From a bacterium (GTDB lineage: Bacteria; Planctomycetota; Planctomycetia; Isosphaerales; Isosphaeraceae): DNA of 64,000 bases. How positions within the stretch are numbered: position 1 is the first letter of the stretch; every line of letters begins with the position of its first letter. The position numbers and the translations under genes are program-made. The DNA lies in assembly GCA_016125085.1 (NCBI GenBank), contig WGMM01000022.1:62001-126000 (forward strand), written 5' to 3'. Positions 52,382 to 62,023 of this stretch are shown here, piece by piece. Below the pieces are notes generated by a model, which worked only from the letters and a program-made list of their open reading frames with translations, had not been told where the DNA came from and made no database searches.

Positions 52382-54856
52382 ATGAACTTGAGAATTCGCC
52401 CGCTTTCGGCCTGTATCACCCTGTTCGCACTGACACTGCCCCGGGTCGCGGCCGAGGTGCCCATCGTGCCCAATGTCGAGCCGCAGCCACTTGCCGCGAA
52501 TCTTGACCGACTGGTGCGGGCGCTCGACATGATAGGTCAGCCGCTGGACGACACCACCAAGTCCGAATTGAAACAGGCCATCGCAGCCGGCGATGCCGAG
52601 GCCATGCAGAAGGCCATCGACTCACACGTGTTCGTCGCCGTGCATCTGAACCCCGAAGTGCGGGTGAAGGCCCAGCGCGGCCCCGCCGATACACGTATCC
52701 GCCAGCATGGCTACACGCCCAAAATCGTCAAGGTGGCCAACGAAAGCACCGTGGCCAGGCCCCTCCGCGTGACCAGCCCGCAGGCCGGTGCGGTATACGC
52801 CGGCGTGTCCGCACCGATCCTGCAACGGCAGGCGACGGAAAAGCTGGGCGAAAATCCGAATGACCAGGTCCGATCCGACCGGTTTCTCGATGTGGCCGTG
52901 CACGCCGACCGCCCGATGACCGACACGCTTTCAGGGCTTGAGGCCGAGTATCTTATCCTGAACGTGCTCGCCACCGAAGCCGGCAAGCGCGAGGCCACGC
53001 TCGTCTTCGACGTCGGCGACGGCACCCGCGACCTGGCCGACCGTGCCGAATTGCCCGTTCTGTTCTCGATCGACCGTGCCGTGCCCGTGACGATCCGCGT
53101 GACCGACGAAACCGGCAAACCGACCACCGCCCGCCTCGAAATCCGCGACCGGTTCGGCCGGGTTTTCCCGACCCAGGTCAAACGCATCGCCCCCGACCTG
53201 TTCTTTCAGCCGCAGATTTACCGGGCCGACGGGCAGCAGGTCATGCTCGCCCCCGGCCGCTATCAGGTGCGTGTCAGTCGCGGGCCGGAATATCATTTGC
53301 AAGGTTTCGAACTCGATGTGCCCGATGCTCCTGAGGCCACCTGGAAATTCGCCCTGACCCGCTGGATCGATACCGAAGCCTATGGCCTTTACAGCGGCGA
53401 CCATCACATTCACGCGGCCGGCTGTTCGCATTACGAAAAACCGACCGAAGGCGTACGGCCCGAGGACATGTTCCCCCAGGTGAAAGGCGAGGGACTGAAC
53501 GTCGGTTGCATTTTGACCTGGGGCCCCTGTTACGATTTTCAGCGGAACTTCTTCGAGCCCCGCACACACAAGCTGAGCGAGCCGAAAACGCTGATCAAAT
53601 ACGACCTGGAAATCAGCGGCTTCGGCTCGGCTGCCCTGGGGCATGTCTGCTTATTGAATTTGACGGAGCAGACCTATCCCGGCTCGGACGGCACGAAGGA
53701 CAAGGGCTGGCCGACATGGACGACGCCCGTCCTGCGCTGGGCCAAGGCCCAGGGCGGCGTCACGGGCTACCCCCATTCAGCCCTTACGACGAACGTACGC
53801 CTTTCGACCGAAATGACATTCAAGCGTTATGACACGAACGCCGACGGATTTCTGACGCCTGAGGAACTGAAGACGACGGTCCTTCCCGAGGCTTTCGACC
53901 GGATCGACGCCTCGATCGACGGCCGCCTTGACCCCCGCGAATGGCGTGCTGCCGTCGACCGTGCCCTGGACACCCTGCCGAATCTGGCCCTGCCCGATAT
54001 GGCCGGCGGCGGCGCACTCGAAATCGCCGTGAGTACAGCGGAAGGTGCTTGCGATTTCATTTCGGCGATGGACACTTCACGCATCCCCGAATGGAACACC
54101 TGGTATCACATCATGAACGCCGGCATGCCGCTGAAAGTCAGTGGCGAGACCGACTTTCCCTGTATGTCCAGCCAGCGGGTCGGCCAGGGGCGTGTCTATG
54201 TGCGGCTTGGCAAGCGGGATGCCGTCGATTTCGAAAGCTGGGCGAAGGCTCTCGGCGAAGGCCGCAGCTATGTTTCCGACGGCTACGCCCATGCACTTAC
54301 CTTCGACGTGAACGGCGCAAGCTCCGGCGAAGATGCGAAACTCGACAAGCCCGGCACCGTGAAAGTCAGCACCCGCGTGGCCTTCGCGGAAGAAACGCCC
54401 CTGGGAGTCGCCTACGGCACCGAACCGGCCCCGCAAGGCCTTCGCACCGCGGGCGACACGGTCAATCTGCATCGCCCGCGCAGCGCCGGTTTCGAAATCA
54501 GAGGCACACGGATCGTCGAGCTCGTCGTCAACGGCAAAGTCGTCGAATCCAGAAAAGTTCTTGCCGACGGCAAGCCGCACGACCTCTCCTGGACGGTTCC
54601 GATCGAGCGTTCGAGCTGGGTGGCGATTCGCCAGTTCCCGCAGCTGCACACCAATCCGGTGCGTGTGATCGTCGCCGGTCAACCGATCCGGGCCAGTCGT
54701 TCCAGCGCCCTCTGGTGTGCGGAAATCGTGCGCAATCTCATCGCGAACCGGATGCGATTCATCGCGAAAGACGAAGCCGACGAAGCCCTGAAGACCTTCG
54801 AAAAAGCGGTCGCCACCTACGAAAAGATCGCTTCGGAATGCCCGGAAGGAAGTTGA
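52382..54856 (+). CDS. Secreted CehA/McbA-type metallohydrolase with internal EF-hand
   Basis: 824 residues; signal peptide ends LPRVAAEVP. N-terminal beta-rich part (about 130-320), then GDHHIHAAGCSHY (about 340), the HxH metal site of the CehA/McbA (PHP-like) metallohydrolases, named for carbaryl hydrolases. Further motif regions: GLNVGCILTWGPCYDF, GYPHSALTT and SAMDTSRIPEWNTWYHIMNA. Between the second and third of these, YDTNADGFLTPEEL (about 482-495) is a complete EF-hand loop (D-x-N-x-D-G-x-L-x-x-x-E), followed by a degenerate second one (IDASIDGRLDPREW). Family members hydrolyse esters or amides; the substrate here is unknown. It is a single gene with a short convergent gap to the glycosyltransferases. 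Confidence 0.85.
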   Translation: MNLRIRPLSACITLFALTLPRVAAEVPIVPNVEPQPLAANLDRLVRALDMIGQPLDDTTKSELKQAIAAGDAEAMQKAIDSHVFVAVHLNPEVRVKAQRGPADTRIRQHGYTPKIVKVANESTVARPLRVTSPQAGAVYAGVSAPILQRQATEKLGENPNDQVRSDRFLDVAVHADRPMTDTLSGLEAEYLILNVLATEAGKREATLVFDVGDGTRDLADRAELPVLFSIDRAVPVTIRVTDETGKPTTARLEIRDRFGRVFPTQVKRIAPDLFFQPQIYRADGQQVMLAPGRYQVRVSRGPEYHLQGFELDVPDAPEATWKFALTRWIDTEAYGLYSGDHHIHAAGCSHYEKPTEGVRPEDMFPQVKGEGLNVGCILTWGPCYDFQRNFFEPRTHKLSEPKTLIKYDLEISGFGSAALGHVCLLNLTEQTYPGSDGTKDKGWPTWTTPVLRWAKAQGGVTGYPHSALTTNVRLSTEMTFKRYDTNADGFLTPEELKTTVLPEAFDRIDASIDGRLDPREWRAAVDRALDTLPNLALPDMAGGGALEIAVSTAEGACDFISAMDTSRIPEWNTWYHIMNAGMPLKVSGETDFPCMSSQRVGQGRVYVRLGKRDAVDFESWAKALGEGRSYVSDGYAHALTFDVNGASSGEDAKLDKPGTVKVSTRVAFAEETPLGVAYGTEPAPQGLRTAGDTVNLHRPRSAGFEIRGTRIVELVVNGKVVESRKVLADGKPHDLSWTVPIERSSWVAIRQFPQLHTNPVRVIVAGQPIRASRSSALWCAEIVRNLIANRMRFIAKDEADEALKTFEKAVATYEKIASECPEGS

Positions 54857-54903
54857 GTCCGCAAAACCCGCCGAAGCGATTCGAAATCGCGTGTGCCGGC
54901 ATC

Positions 54904-56733
54904 TCAGCGGGCTGCCGGGGCACGGCCAGTCGGCCGTTTGATCCGGGCATGAAAATCCTGATACTTGTCCTTCCGAACGAACATGCCCCGGCCGTCGGGC
55001 GTGGAACCGACGAGCGAAGTGGCGATATAGTCGCGATCGATCATCGCTTTCAATTCCCTGAACGGAATGTCGCCGCAGAAGATCAGCTCGGGCCGCTTCG
55101 ATTTCAGACTCTCCGTGAGCCGTTCGATGCGCGGGCTGACCTGCGGATGTTCCTTGCCGATGAAAGCCTTGGCCAGCGGATCGGTGAAAAAGTACCGGTC
55201 CGGAGCGTCGAGCCCGGAATAATACAACAGCGGGCTCTGCCAGCCCCACACTTCCAGCATCGGCTTCGGATTCCAGTCGATCGTGCGGTCCTTGATCTCC
55301 CGGCCGAGTTGACGGAGCGTGATCCATTGTGCCCCGCCCTTGTATTTCACGGTGAGCATATCGGCAGGCACGTTGAAATAGTCGTACCACTGAATTCGCC
55401 CGGTCAGACCGACGACAAGCCCTATCGCCAGCATCAGGCTGGTGGAGAGAATTTCCCTGAGATGATGATCTTCCTGAAGGACGATCAGAGGCTTCCGGCC
55501 AGCGGTTTTGGCTGCGATTTCTTCTTCGGTTTCGCCCAGGTGCGACCACTGAAAAGCATAGCCCAGGGCGACGCCGACAAAAATGCTCGAGACAGGTGCG
55601 AGCAGCAGGTAATAATGCTGCCAGTAAAGGCCAGGCAGGATGATCATGCCCCACGCGACCGGATATTGCCAGAGAACGAGCCGTGTCACCGGCGTGGCTC
55701 GCACAGGCGAGAATTTCAATGAAGCGAGAAATACGATCGAAGCGATTGCATGCAAAGGCCATGCCCCGGTGCCCCACCAGACGAGCCAGTCGGTCTTACC
55801 GAACGGCCAGGGAAGCGAACCGTTACGGGGATCTGCGTTTCCTGTCAGCCAGCGATATGCGAAACTCGGGGCGACAGGGTCCGCCGGCGTGTCGCGTGCC
55901 AGTGCCCGGCTGTATTCGAAGACATCGGCACGGGCGTCGGCCAGACCACCCTGCACCGCCAGAATCGCGACGGCGATCGCCCAGGGAACGGCGAACCCGG
56001 CGACGCACATGCCCATACCGAAAAGTTTTCGCCCGGGCATCGATTTCGAACGGACAAATTCGAAAACGATCGGGAACAGGCCGATCAAGGCGACCTGCTT
56101 GACTGTCGCCGCCAGCCCGATGAACAGTCCGGCGGAGAGCAACCAGAAGTCACGCCAGTTCAATTTCCTGTTCCGAACTTCGTCGGAATCGGTCGTCGAC
56201 GTCGTCAAAAATTGATTCGCATCGTAAGCCTTCAGAAAGCACCAGAGAGCCGACATACCTGCCATATTCATCAGGTGTTCGAGATTCGAACCATTGCCGA
56301 ACACGTACGGGTCGGTACTCATCAAAATGAAAACCGCCATGGCGGCGACAGATCCCACTGTCCCGGCAAGTTTACGTGCGACGGATCCCACGAGCAGGAG
56401 CGTCAGAATCAGAACCGGAAGAATCATGAACCGGATCGTCAATTCGCTCCATCCCAGAACCGCGATCGAAATGGCATAGAACCAGTATCCAGCCGGTGGC
56501 TTGTATTCGGTCAGATCCATATACAGCACCGCCCCGGCGGCCATGCGGCGGCCCATGTAGCCGTACGCGGCCTCGTCGCAATCGAGCGGCTCGGCTGAGC
56601 CAGACATCTGAGGCCAGAATTTCAGGCCGATCAGTTGATCGACTCGCGGCGCGAAAGTATGAGCCCGCCACCAGACAAGGATCACGGCCATAATGACGAT
56701 CAGAATGACATCGATAAGTCGTCTGTTATGCAT
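54904..56733 (-). CDS. Glycosyltransferase family 39-like (ArnT/PMT-type) membrane protein
   Basis: 609 residues from the ATG at 56733, 35 nt after the stop of the upstream glycosyltransferase. First helix LIDVILIVIMAVILVWW, then LDCDEAAYGYMGRRMAAGAV and LTEYKPPAGYW. These are the ArnT/GT39 signature: an acidic first loop (DE) and a KPP loop. About 10 further membrane helices follow, with LEHLMNMAGMSALWCF and YWQHYYLLLAP. The C-terminal soluble part (from about 420) has WQSPLLYYSGLDAPDRYFF. Such enzymes transfer a sugar from a polyprenyl-phosphate donor to a lipid or protein outside the membrane. The pair arrangement suggests one pathway. Confidence 0.85.
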   Translation of the reverse strand: MHNRRLIDVILIVIMAVILVWWRAHTFAPRVDQLIGLKFWPQMSGSAEPLDCDEAAYGYMGRRMAAGAVLYMDLTEYKPPAGYWFYAISIAVLGWSELTIRFMILPVLILTLLLVGSVARKLAGTVGSVAAMAVFILMSTDPYVFGNGSNLEHLMNMAGMSALWCFLKAYDANQFLTTSTTDSDEVRNRKLNWRDFWLLSAGLFIGLAATVKQVALIGLFPIVFEFVRSKSMPGRKLFGMGMCVAGFAVPWAIAVAILAVQGGLADARADVFEYSRALARDTPADPVAPSFAYRWLTGNADPRNGSLPWPFGKTDWLVWWGTGAWPLHAIASIVFLASLKFSPVRATPVTRLVLWQYPVAWGMIILPGLYWQHYYLLLAPVSSIFVGVALGYAFQWSHLGETEEEIAAKTAGRKPLIVLQEDHHLREILSTSLMLAIGLVVGLTGRIQWYDYFNVPADMLTVKYKGGAQWITLRQLGREIKDRTIDWNPKPMLEVWGWQSPLLYYSGLDAPDRYFFTDPLAKAFIGKEHPQVSPRIERLTESLKSKRPELIFCGDIPFRELKAMIDRDYIATSLVGSTPDGRGMFVRKDKYQDFHARIKRPTGRAPAAR

Positions 56734-56768
56734 CTTTCGGATCTCGCTGAAAAGACATTCGCAGCGTT

Positions 56769-58727
56769 TTATCGCGGACGTCGATAGATCGATACCGGAA
56801 AAGCCCCGCCCTGGCCCCTGGGGGTCGTGTAAACGCGGTTCGATTCCGTCAGCCCGAGGGCGGCCTTGACACTTGTGAGATAGGGCCCGAATGACTCCGG
56901 GTCGACATGCTGCGGAATTTCGAAAGAGCCCCAGACCACGTGCGTCACGCCGTATTGGTCCATCACTTCCTGAATCCGCCGGGCATCGTAATTGCGCGGC
57001 ATCAGCACGGTGATCCGGTTCGAAGTCACCCGCATTTCCCACGGGAACCAGCTCATCACACGTGCATTGGGCGGCACGACTTCCGGATGTTCCTGAATGA
57101 ATTTGCCCGCATCGGCCAGAGCGGGCCAGTGCAATTGAAACGGTCGCACGTACCAGCTCGTGTCATAGGCCCATGTCGGATCGGCCCAGAGAGCCCCGAT
57201 CAGGGCTGAAGCCGCGATGAGGCGAAACCGGAACGGAAATGCGACCGCCCCGCCCGCCGCTTCCGCGATTTTCTTTCGAAGATCCCCGAAACCCCGCACG
57301 GCCACAGGCAGCATGACAAGATAAACGGGCATATAATATCGGCCGAGCTGGGCCACCTGAGTCACATCGGCGATCCTGGCCAGAGTCGCAGCCGCGAATG
57401 CGAGAAACAACCCTGCCGCAAGAAATTCGATGCCTCGTCCCGTTCTGTCCGCCGGTTTCGAAACGCGGCACCAGAAGGCCAGCATCACCGGCGGCGAAAG
57501 GATCATGATCGAATAGCCGACGAGAATCAGGAGCGACTTGAATTTCACCCTGGCCACTTCGGGCAGGTTCTCGGGCGAATAGAACCGTTTGACGTCGGGC
57601 AAGCCTGCGGCGTAATGATGCACCGTCCAGCTGAACGTGTGGGCAAAGTGTTCCGTGTAGCTGTAAAACGGCTTGCCATAAGCCTGATACGTCAACCAGG
57701 CCCATGGCGTGATCACGGCAAGCGCGATTCCGGCCCAGACAGGGACGAACGCCAGAGAACGCCGCCCCCCGGCCAGAATCAGCCAGATGCCGATGCACGC
57801 GACCAGCACGAGCGCCGTATTGCGCGAGAGCATCGCCGCTCCGGCCGCCAGGCCGCCGAGAATGGCGTAGATCAATCGCGATTTCGCATCGCGGGCATCC
57901 GCCATTTCATGCGCCAGCCACACGGCCAGGATGGTCGTCAGCCCGACCAGGCTCTCACGCAGCTCGAACCCGGCATAAATCACGTGTACGGGCAAAATCG
58001 CGGCCAGTGCGACAGTCGGCACTGCGGCTTCGGCCAGGATCCTGCGACGCACCCAGAAATACAGGCAGGGCAGCGTGAGCATATTGAAACCGAACGATAC
58101 GCCTTTCGCCACGCCGAACGTGAATTGCGGATCTCGCCCCGGGCCGATCCCGGCTCCCGTCACCCGAAATGCAAGCGCCAGGGCGTCGGCATAAAGCGGC
58201 GTGGCCCAGTCATCCAGCACGGGCTGGCCGGCCCGGATCGGCGGATAATCGCGGAAGAAGCTTTCCACATAGTGCTTCGAACTGGGCAACCCCATGGCGA
58301 CCGAATTGCCGGTCTCCACATAATGGCTGCTGTCGCCCGGCACCAGGGGCAAATTCCCGCCCGCGATCCAGGCCCCGGCCCGAATCGCCCAGGCCACGAG
58401 CAAAATCGCCCCCAGCCTTCGCGATTCAAGACCTAACCGCCCGAAAACGGCGAGAAACAGGGCCAGAAGCCCCGACCACAGGCATAAATGCCAGCGCAAA
58501 AGAGCCACTTGCGAATCGGCCCGAAGTGCGGCCAGGGCAGGCACTTCGTAGAACATGTGCGCGACTGCGTCGCGGCAAGCCGTCAGGAGGTCGATCGCCG
58601 CCTCAGGTCCCGCGGCCAGGCTGATCGAAACAGCCGCCGCGGCCATGGCACATGCGAAGCGTTCGGGCCGAAATCTTCCGGACGATGGTCGATTCATCAG
58701 ATCGGCTGGTTCGATTTCGCTCATCAT
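56769..58727 (-). CDS. Glycosyltransferase family 39-like membrane protein
   Basis: 652 residues from the ATG at 58727, with MNRPSSG at 58697 as an alternative start. Multi-spanning: WHLCLWSGLLALFLAVFG, RRLGAILLVAWAIRAGAW and at least eight more helices. The acidic first loop reads VPGDSSHYVETGNSVAMG, a GDSxxY variant of the DE motif, followed by DYPPIRAGQPV and FELRESLVGLTTILAVW. The C-terminal soluble part has PPNARVMSWFPWEMRVTSNR and VTHVVWGSFEIPQHV, resembling the domain that follows the helices in many bacterial GT39 proteins. It is upstream of a second GT39-like gene on the same strand (35-nt gap). Acceptor and donor are unknown. Confidence 0.8.
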   Translation of the reverse strand: MMSEIEPADLMNRPSSGRFRPERFACAMAAAAVSISLAAGPEAAIDLLTACRDAVAHMFYEVPALAALRADSQVALLRWHLCLWSGLLALFLAVFGRLGLESRRLGAILLVAWAIRAGAWIAGGNLPLVPGDSSHYVETGNSVAMGLPSSKHYVESFFRDYPPIRAGQPVLDDWATPLYADALALAFRVTGAGIGPGRDPQFTFGVAKGVSFGFNMLTLPCLYFWVRRRILAEAAVPTVALAAILPVHVIYAGFELRESLVGLTTILAVWLAHEMADARDAKSRLIYAILGGLAAGAAMLSRNTALVLVACIGIWLILAGGRRSLAFVPVWAGIALAVITPWAWLTYQAYGKPFYSYTEHFAHTFSWTVHHYAAGLPDVKRFYSPENLPEVARVKFKSLLILVGYSIMILSPPVMLAFWCRVSKPADRTGRGIEFLAAGLFLAFAAATLARIADVTQVAQLGRYYMPVYLVMLPVAVRGFGDLRKKIAEAAGGAVAFPFRFRLIAASALIGALWADPTWAYDTSWYVRPFQLHWPALADAGKFIQEHPEVVPPNARVMSWFPWEMRVTSNRITVLMPRNYDARRIQEVMDQYGVTHVVWGSFEIPQHVDPESFGPYLTSVKAALGLTESNRVYTTPRGQGGAFPVSIYRRPR

Positions 58728-59029
58728 CCACTCGTGGTTCGTCGCTTCGACACCGGTCCGGGCAAGATCGCGTGCGAAGTCAACTCCAGGCTTTCGGCCC
58801 TTTCGAATCCGCTTCGCCCGGCGACTCTTCGGGCAATTCGCCCGCGTCACGCTGGCTCGCTACTTCGGATCATTCCGGGCCACGTTTTCGGTTCGCTGAT
58901 TATAATACCTGTACGATCGGATTGCATGGCCGGAACTTGGCGGAGATACTCCGAAGGGACCCGAAATCCGCCTGAATCCTGCAGCCCGGTCGACGGCGGA
59001 AAGTTTCGTCCAGCCCCCGGGAAAGCGTC
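58728..59029. other. Divergent intergenic region with a TATAAT box
   Basis: About 300 bases between the glycosyltransferase pair (minus) and the sensor kinase gene (plus). The only clear element is the TATAAT listed separately. Confidence 0.5.
58901..58906 (+). promoter_or_regulatory. Candidate -10 element upstream of the sensor kinase
   Basis: A perfect TATAAT, about 125 nt upstream of the kinase start. The hexamer 17 nt before it (GGCCAC) is not a -35 box, so this is tentative. Confidence 0.3.
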
Positions 59030-60472
59030 ATGAACTTCGCCGACTGGCGAAACCTGATTCGGCAAGCCCTCGAACAGGCCCGAGCCCGATCGACCGACCC
59101 TTCGGACCGATGGGATCTCGCAGCCGGCCGGATCATCGTGCGCATGCGCTGGCTGGGGATTCTCATGGGCATTCTGCTGGTGGAGACGCGCGACGGCCTC
59201 GCCAACCCCTCCGCCGTCAGGGCCTTTCTGGCCCTTGGGGCAGGTTTCGCATCGCTCGACACCGCCTGGTATTTTCTGGGCGAAGTCTTCCTGAAACGGC
59301 TCCCGCTGGCAGTCTCGGCCCTTGAAGCCCTCTTCATCGGTCTGTTGTGCTATCACGATACCGGCCTGGAAAGCCCGTTCCGCTGGTATTACCTGATGTC
59401 ACTGATCTGCGTGGCCATTCGTTATTCGCCTCGCGTGGCATGGGCGACATGGGCAATCGATTCGCTCAGCCTGGTCAGCCTGGCCGTCGCCGTCGGACGC
59501 GTCCATCCTGAACAGAACACCGGAATCGTCATGACGATCGTCATGCTCGCATGGGCCACCTGGGCCAGTTCGGCACTTGCGGGCTGGCTGAAACAGGCCA
59601 GCGGCGAATTGCAGCGTCTCAACGACCGCCTGCGCCAGGCCTCCGAAGAACTCGAAGCCCGCGTCGCCGAGCGTTCCGAAGCCCTCCGCCTGGCTCAGGC
59701 CCGCGTCATCCACCAGGAAAAAATGGCCGCGTTCGGGCTCCTTTCCGCGGGTATCGCCCATGAAATCGGCAACCCCATGGCGGCCATCAGCTCGCTTCTG
59801 CAGATTCTCCGGCGGCGTAAGGACCAGGCCCCCTACGAAGCCGAAAAACTCGCCCTGATCGACAGCCAGCTTCAGCGCATCAGCCGCACGGTACGAGAAC
59901 TGGTTCACTTCAGCCGGCCGGCGTCGGATGTCGTCGATCATGTCGCGCTGCATGAAATCGTCGTCGAAGTGCTCGGCATATTGAAATATTATCACCGCAC
60001 CAGCGGGCGCACGATCACGACCGATGTGCCGGCCGATCTGCCGCGAATCCGCGCCGTGCGCGACCACCTGAACCAGATCGTCCTGAATCTCGTCTTCAAT
60101 GCGATCGACGCGACAGCCGATGGCGGCAAGATCCGGATTCAAGGCCGATATCATCAGGATCCGAACGAAATCGAATTGACGATCGCCGACGACGGACGCG
60201 GCATTCGCCTGGTGGACCAGTGCCGCATGTTCCAGCCATACTTCACCACAAAGCCCAGTGGCACAGGTCTGGGGCTCTACGTCTGCCGGCAGATCATGAC
60301 CGACCTGGGCGGCCGCATGCATTTCGAAACCGAAGAAGGCCGCGGCACGTCGTTTCGATTGCATTTCCCGGTCGCCCCTGTCCGGCCCTTGGGCCGCGTT
60401 CTCCATCCGCCCGAAATGCAGGCGGACGACAACGAACCGACGCAACGAGTCGAGGTCGCCGCTGATGTCTGA
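59030..60472 (+). CDS. Membrane sensor histidine kinase
   Basis: 480 residues. Cytoplasmic N-terminus, then about six hydrophobic helices (from IIVRMRWLGILMGILLV to IVMTIVMLAWATWASSALAG, about 35-185), a coiled-coil linker (SGELQRLNDRLRQASEELEA), and the kinase core. H-box GIAHEIGNPM with His244; N-box NLVFNAIDA; G1 DDGRGI; F-region MFQPYFTTKPSG; G2 GTGLGLYV. This arrangement fits the NtrB/AtoS-like kinases that signal to NtrC-type regulators. There is no PAS domain, so the membrane part is probably the sensor. The gene overlaps the response regulator by 8 nt. Confidence 0.92.
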   Translation: MNFADWRNLIRQALEQARARSTDPSDRWDLAAGRIIVRMRWLGILMGILLVETRDGLANPSAVRAFLALGAGFASLDTAWYFLGEVFLKRLPLAVSALEALFIGLLCYHDTGLESPFRWYYLMSLICVAIRYSPRVAWATWAIDSLSLVSLAVAVGRVHPEQNTGIVMTIVMLAWATWASSALAGWLKQASGELQRLNDRLRQASEELEARVAERSEALRLAQARVIHQEKMAAFGLLSAGIAHEIGNPMAAISSLLQILRRRKDQAPYEAEKLALIDSQLQRISRTVRELVHFSRPASDVVDHVALHEIVVEVLGILKYYHRTSGRTITTDVPADLPRIRAVRDHLNQIVLNLVFNAIDATADGGKIRIQGRYHQDPNEIELTIADDGRGIRLVDQCRMFQPYFTTKPSGTGLGLYVCRQIMTDLGGRMHFETEEGRGTSFRLHFPVAPVRPLGRVLHPPEMQADDNEPTQRVEVAADV

Positions 60473-61871
60473 TGCACTCCGGGACAGGCCGAGGCCCGTC
60501 GTGAACGTCCGGATCGTCGACGACGAACAGGTTCTGGCCGATACGCTCGCCGAATTTCTCACGGCCGAAGGACACGAAGTCCGGGTGGCTTACGATGCGG
60601 CTTCAGCGCTCAGGAAACTCGCCGAATTCGAAACGGAAGTCGTCCTCTGCGATATTCAATTGCCCGGCACAAGCGGCCTGGAACTGCTCCGGAAACTGCG
60701 TAAACAGGCTCCCGAAGCGGCAGTGATCATGATCACGGCTTATGCCACGGTCGACAGCGCCGTCGAGGCCTTCCGCCATGGCGCGACCGATTATCTGATC
60801 AAGCCCGTGCTGTTCGACGACTTGACCGCACGGCTCAGTCGTATCTCGGCCGGAAGGGCGCTTTCGATCGAAAATCAGAGCCTGCGCCGCAAGCTGACGC
60901 GGCAAATGCAATCGGCATCGGGCGGGATCGAGACCATCGTGGGCAATAGCGCCGCGATTTCGGCCGTGAAGGCCTGGATCGTGCGAGTCGCCCCGACACG
61001 TTCGAACGTGCTCGTGACGGGCGAATCAGGCACGGGCAAGGAATTGGCAGCCCGGGCGATACATGACCTGGGCTCGAATCCCGAAGCCCCGTTTCTGCCG
61101 ATCAACTGCGCAGCCATCCCGCCGGACCTGCTGGAAAATCAGCTGTTCGGGCATGTCCGGGGCGCGTTCACGGGTGCCGATCGCGATCGCGCGGGCCTTT
61201 TCGTCGCCGCGGGCGAAGGCACCGTGTTTCTCGACGAAATCGGCGAAATGCCGCTCACGCTTCAGGCCAAGCTATTGCGTGCGATCGAGAACCGCGAAAT
61301 TCTGCCGGTCGGAGCATCGCTGCCGGAAAAGAACCGGTCGCGGCTCGTGGCGGCCACGAACAAGAATCTCGCCGATGAAGTCACCCAGGGCAAATTCCGC
61401 CCTGATTTGTATTATCGCCTGGAAGTCGTGACGATCCCCATGCCGCCCCTGCGTGAAAGGCGAGAGGACATCCCCGCACTGGTCGAGGCCTTGCTCGCCC
61501 GGCACGCGCACCGGCTCGGCCAGGTGCCCCGAACCGTCGCCCCCGAAGCACTGGAACGCCTGATCGCAGCCCCCTGGCCCGGCAACGTGCGCGAGCTGGA
61601 CAATCTCCTGGAACGGGCCCTGATTCTGGCCGATGGTCCGGTACTGACTTCTTCCGACCTGTTCCGGTCATTCGGACGAAATGCGATCGCATCGTCCGAC
61701 GAACCCGAAACGACCACGACCGACGACCTGCGTGAGGCGATCCGGGCCTTCGAAAAACGGCACCTGAAGCGAATTCTGGCCGAATCCGGCGATGACCGTC
61801 GCGCCGCGGCTTCGCGCCTGGGCCTGGGATTGTCGAGCCTCTACGCCAGGATCAAGGAGCACGGGCTCTGA
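60465..61871 (+). CDS. NtrC-family sigma-54-dependent response regulator
   Basis: 468 residues; starts 8 nt before the end of the kinase gene. Receiver domain (about 13-130) with [13 protein letters not shown] carrying the phospho-Asp and [16 protein letters not shown] for the Thr and Lys switch residues. The AAA+ domain (about 155-395) has Walker A GESGTGKE (from Gly186), the GAFTGA loop (from Gly233) that contacts sigma-54, Walker [12 protein letters not shown] and R-fingers. The C-terminal helix-turn-helix ([21 protein letters not shown]) is of the Fis type. It should activate sigma-54 promoters when phosphorylated by its partner. No target is proven; the promoter before the amt genes is one candidate in the window. 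Confidence 0.95.
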   Translation: MSDALRDRPRPVVNVRIVDDEQVLADTLAEFLTAEGHEVRVAYDAASALRKLAEFETEVVLCDIQLPGTSGLELLRKLRKQAPEAAVIMITAYATVDSAVEAFRHGATDYLIKPVLFDDLTARLSRISAGRALSIENQSLRRKLTRQMQSASGGIETIVGNSAAISAVKAWIVRVAPTRSNVLVTGESGTGKELAARAIHDLGSNPEAPFLPINCAAIPPDLLENQLFGHVRGAFTGADRDRAGLFVAAGEGTVFLDEIGEMPLTLQAKLLRAIENREILPVGASLPEKNRSRLVAATNKNLADEVTQGKFRPDLYYRLEVVTIPMPPLRERREDIPALVEALLARHAHRLGQVPRTVAPEALERLIAAPWPGNVRELDNLLERALILADGPVLTSSDLFRSFGRNAIASSDEPETTTTDDLREAIRAFEKRHLKRILAESGDDRRAAASRLGLGLSSLYARIKEHGL

Positions 61872-62023
61872 ATTGCAATTCGACCTGTTCCAAAAGAGCG
61901 ATCGCGACGGGATTCGGCGGGCATCGACTGCCGAAGTTTTCGGAAATCGCCGCGCTGCGGAACGGGCCTGGCTCATGCTATGATGTTACGTCTTATGGGG
62001 TGGAGGCATGCGAGGGTTTTTCC

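Noticed and set aside
53941-55722. 593-codon plus-strand frame spanning two convergent genes
   Set aside because: It overlaps the end of the metallohydrolase in another frame and the glycosyltransferase in antisense; no coherent domain.
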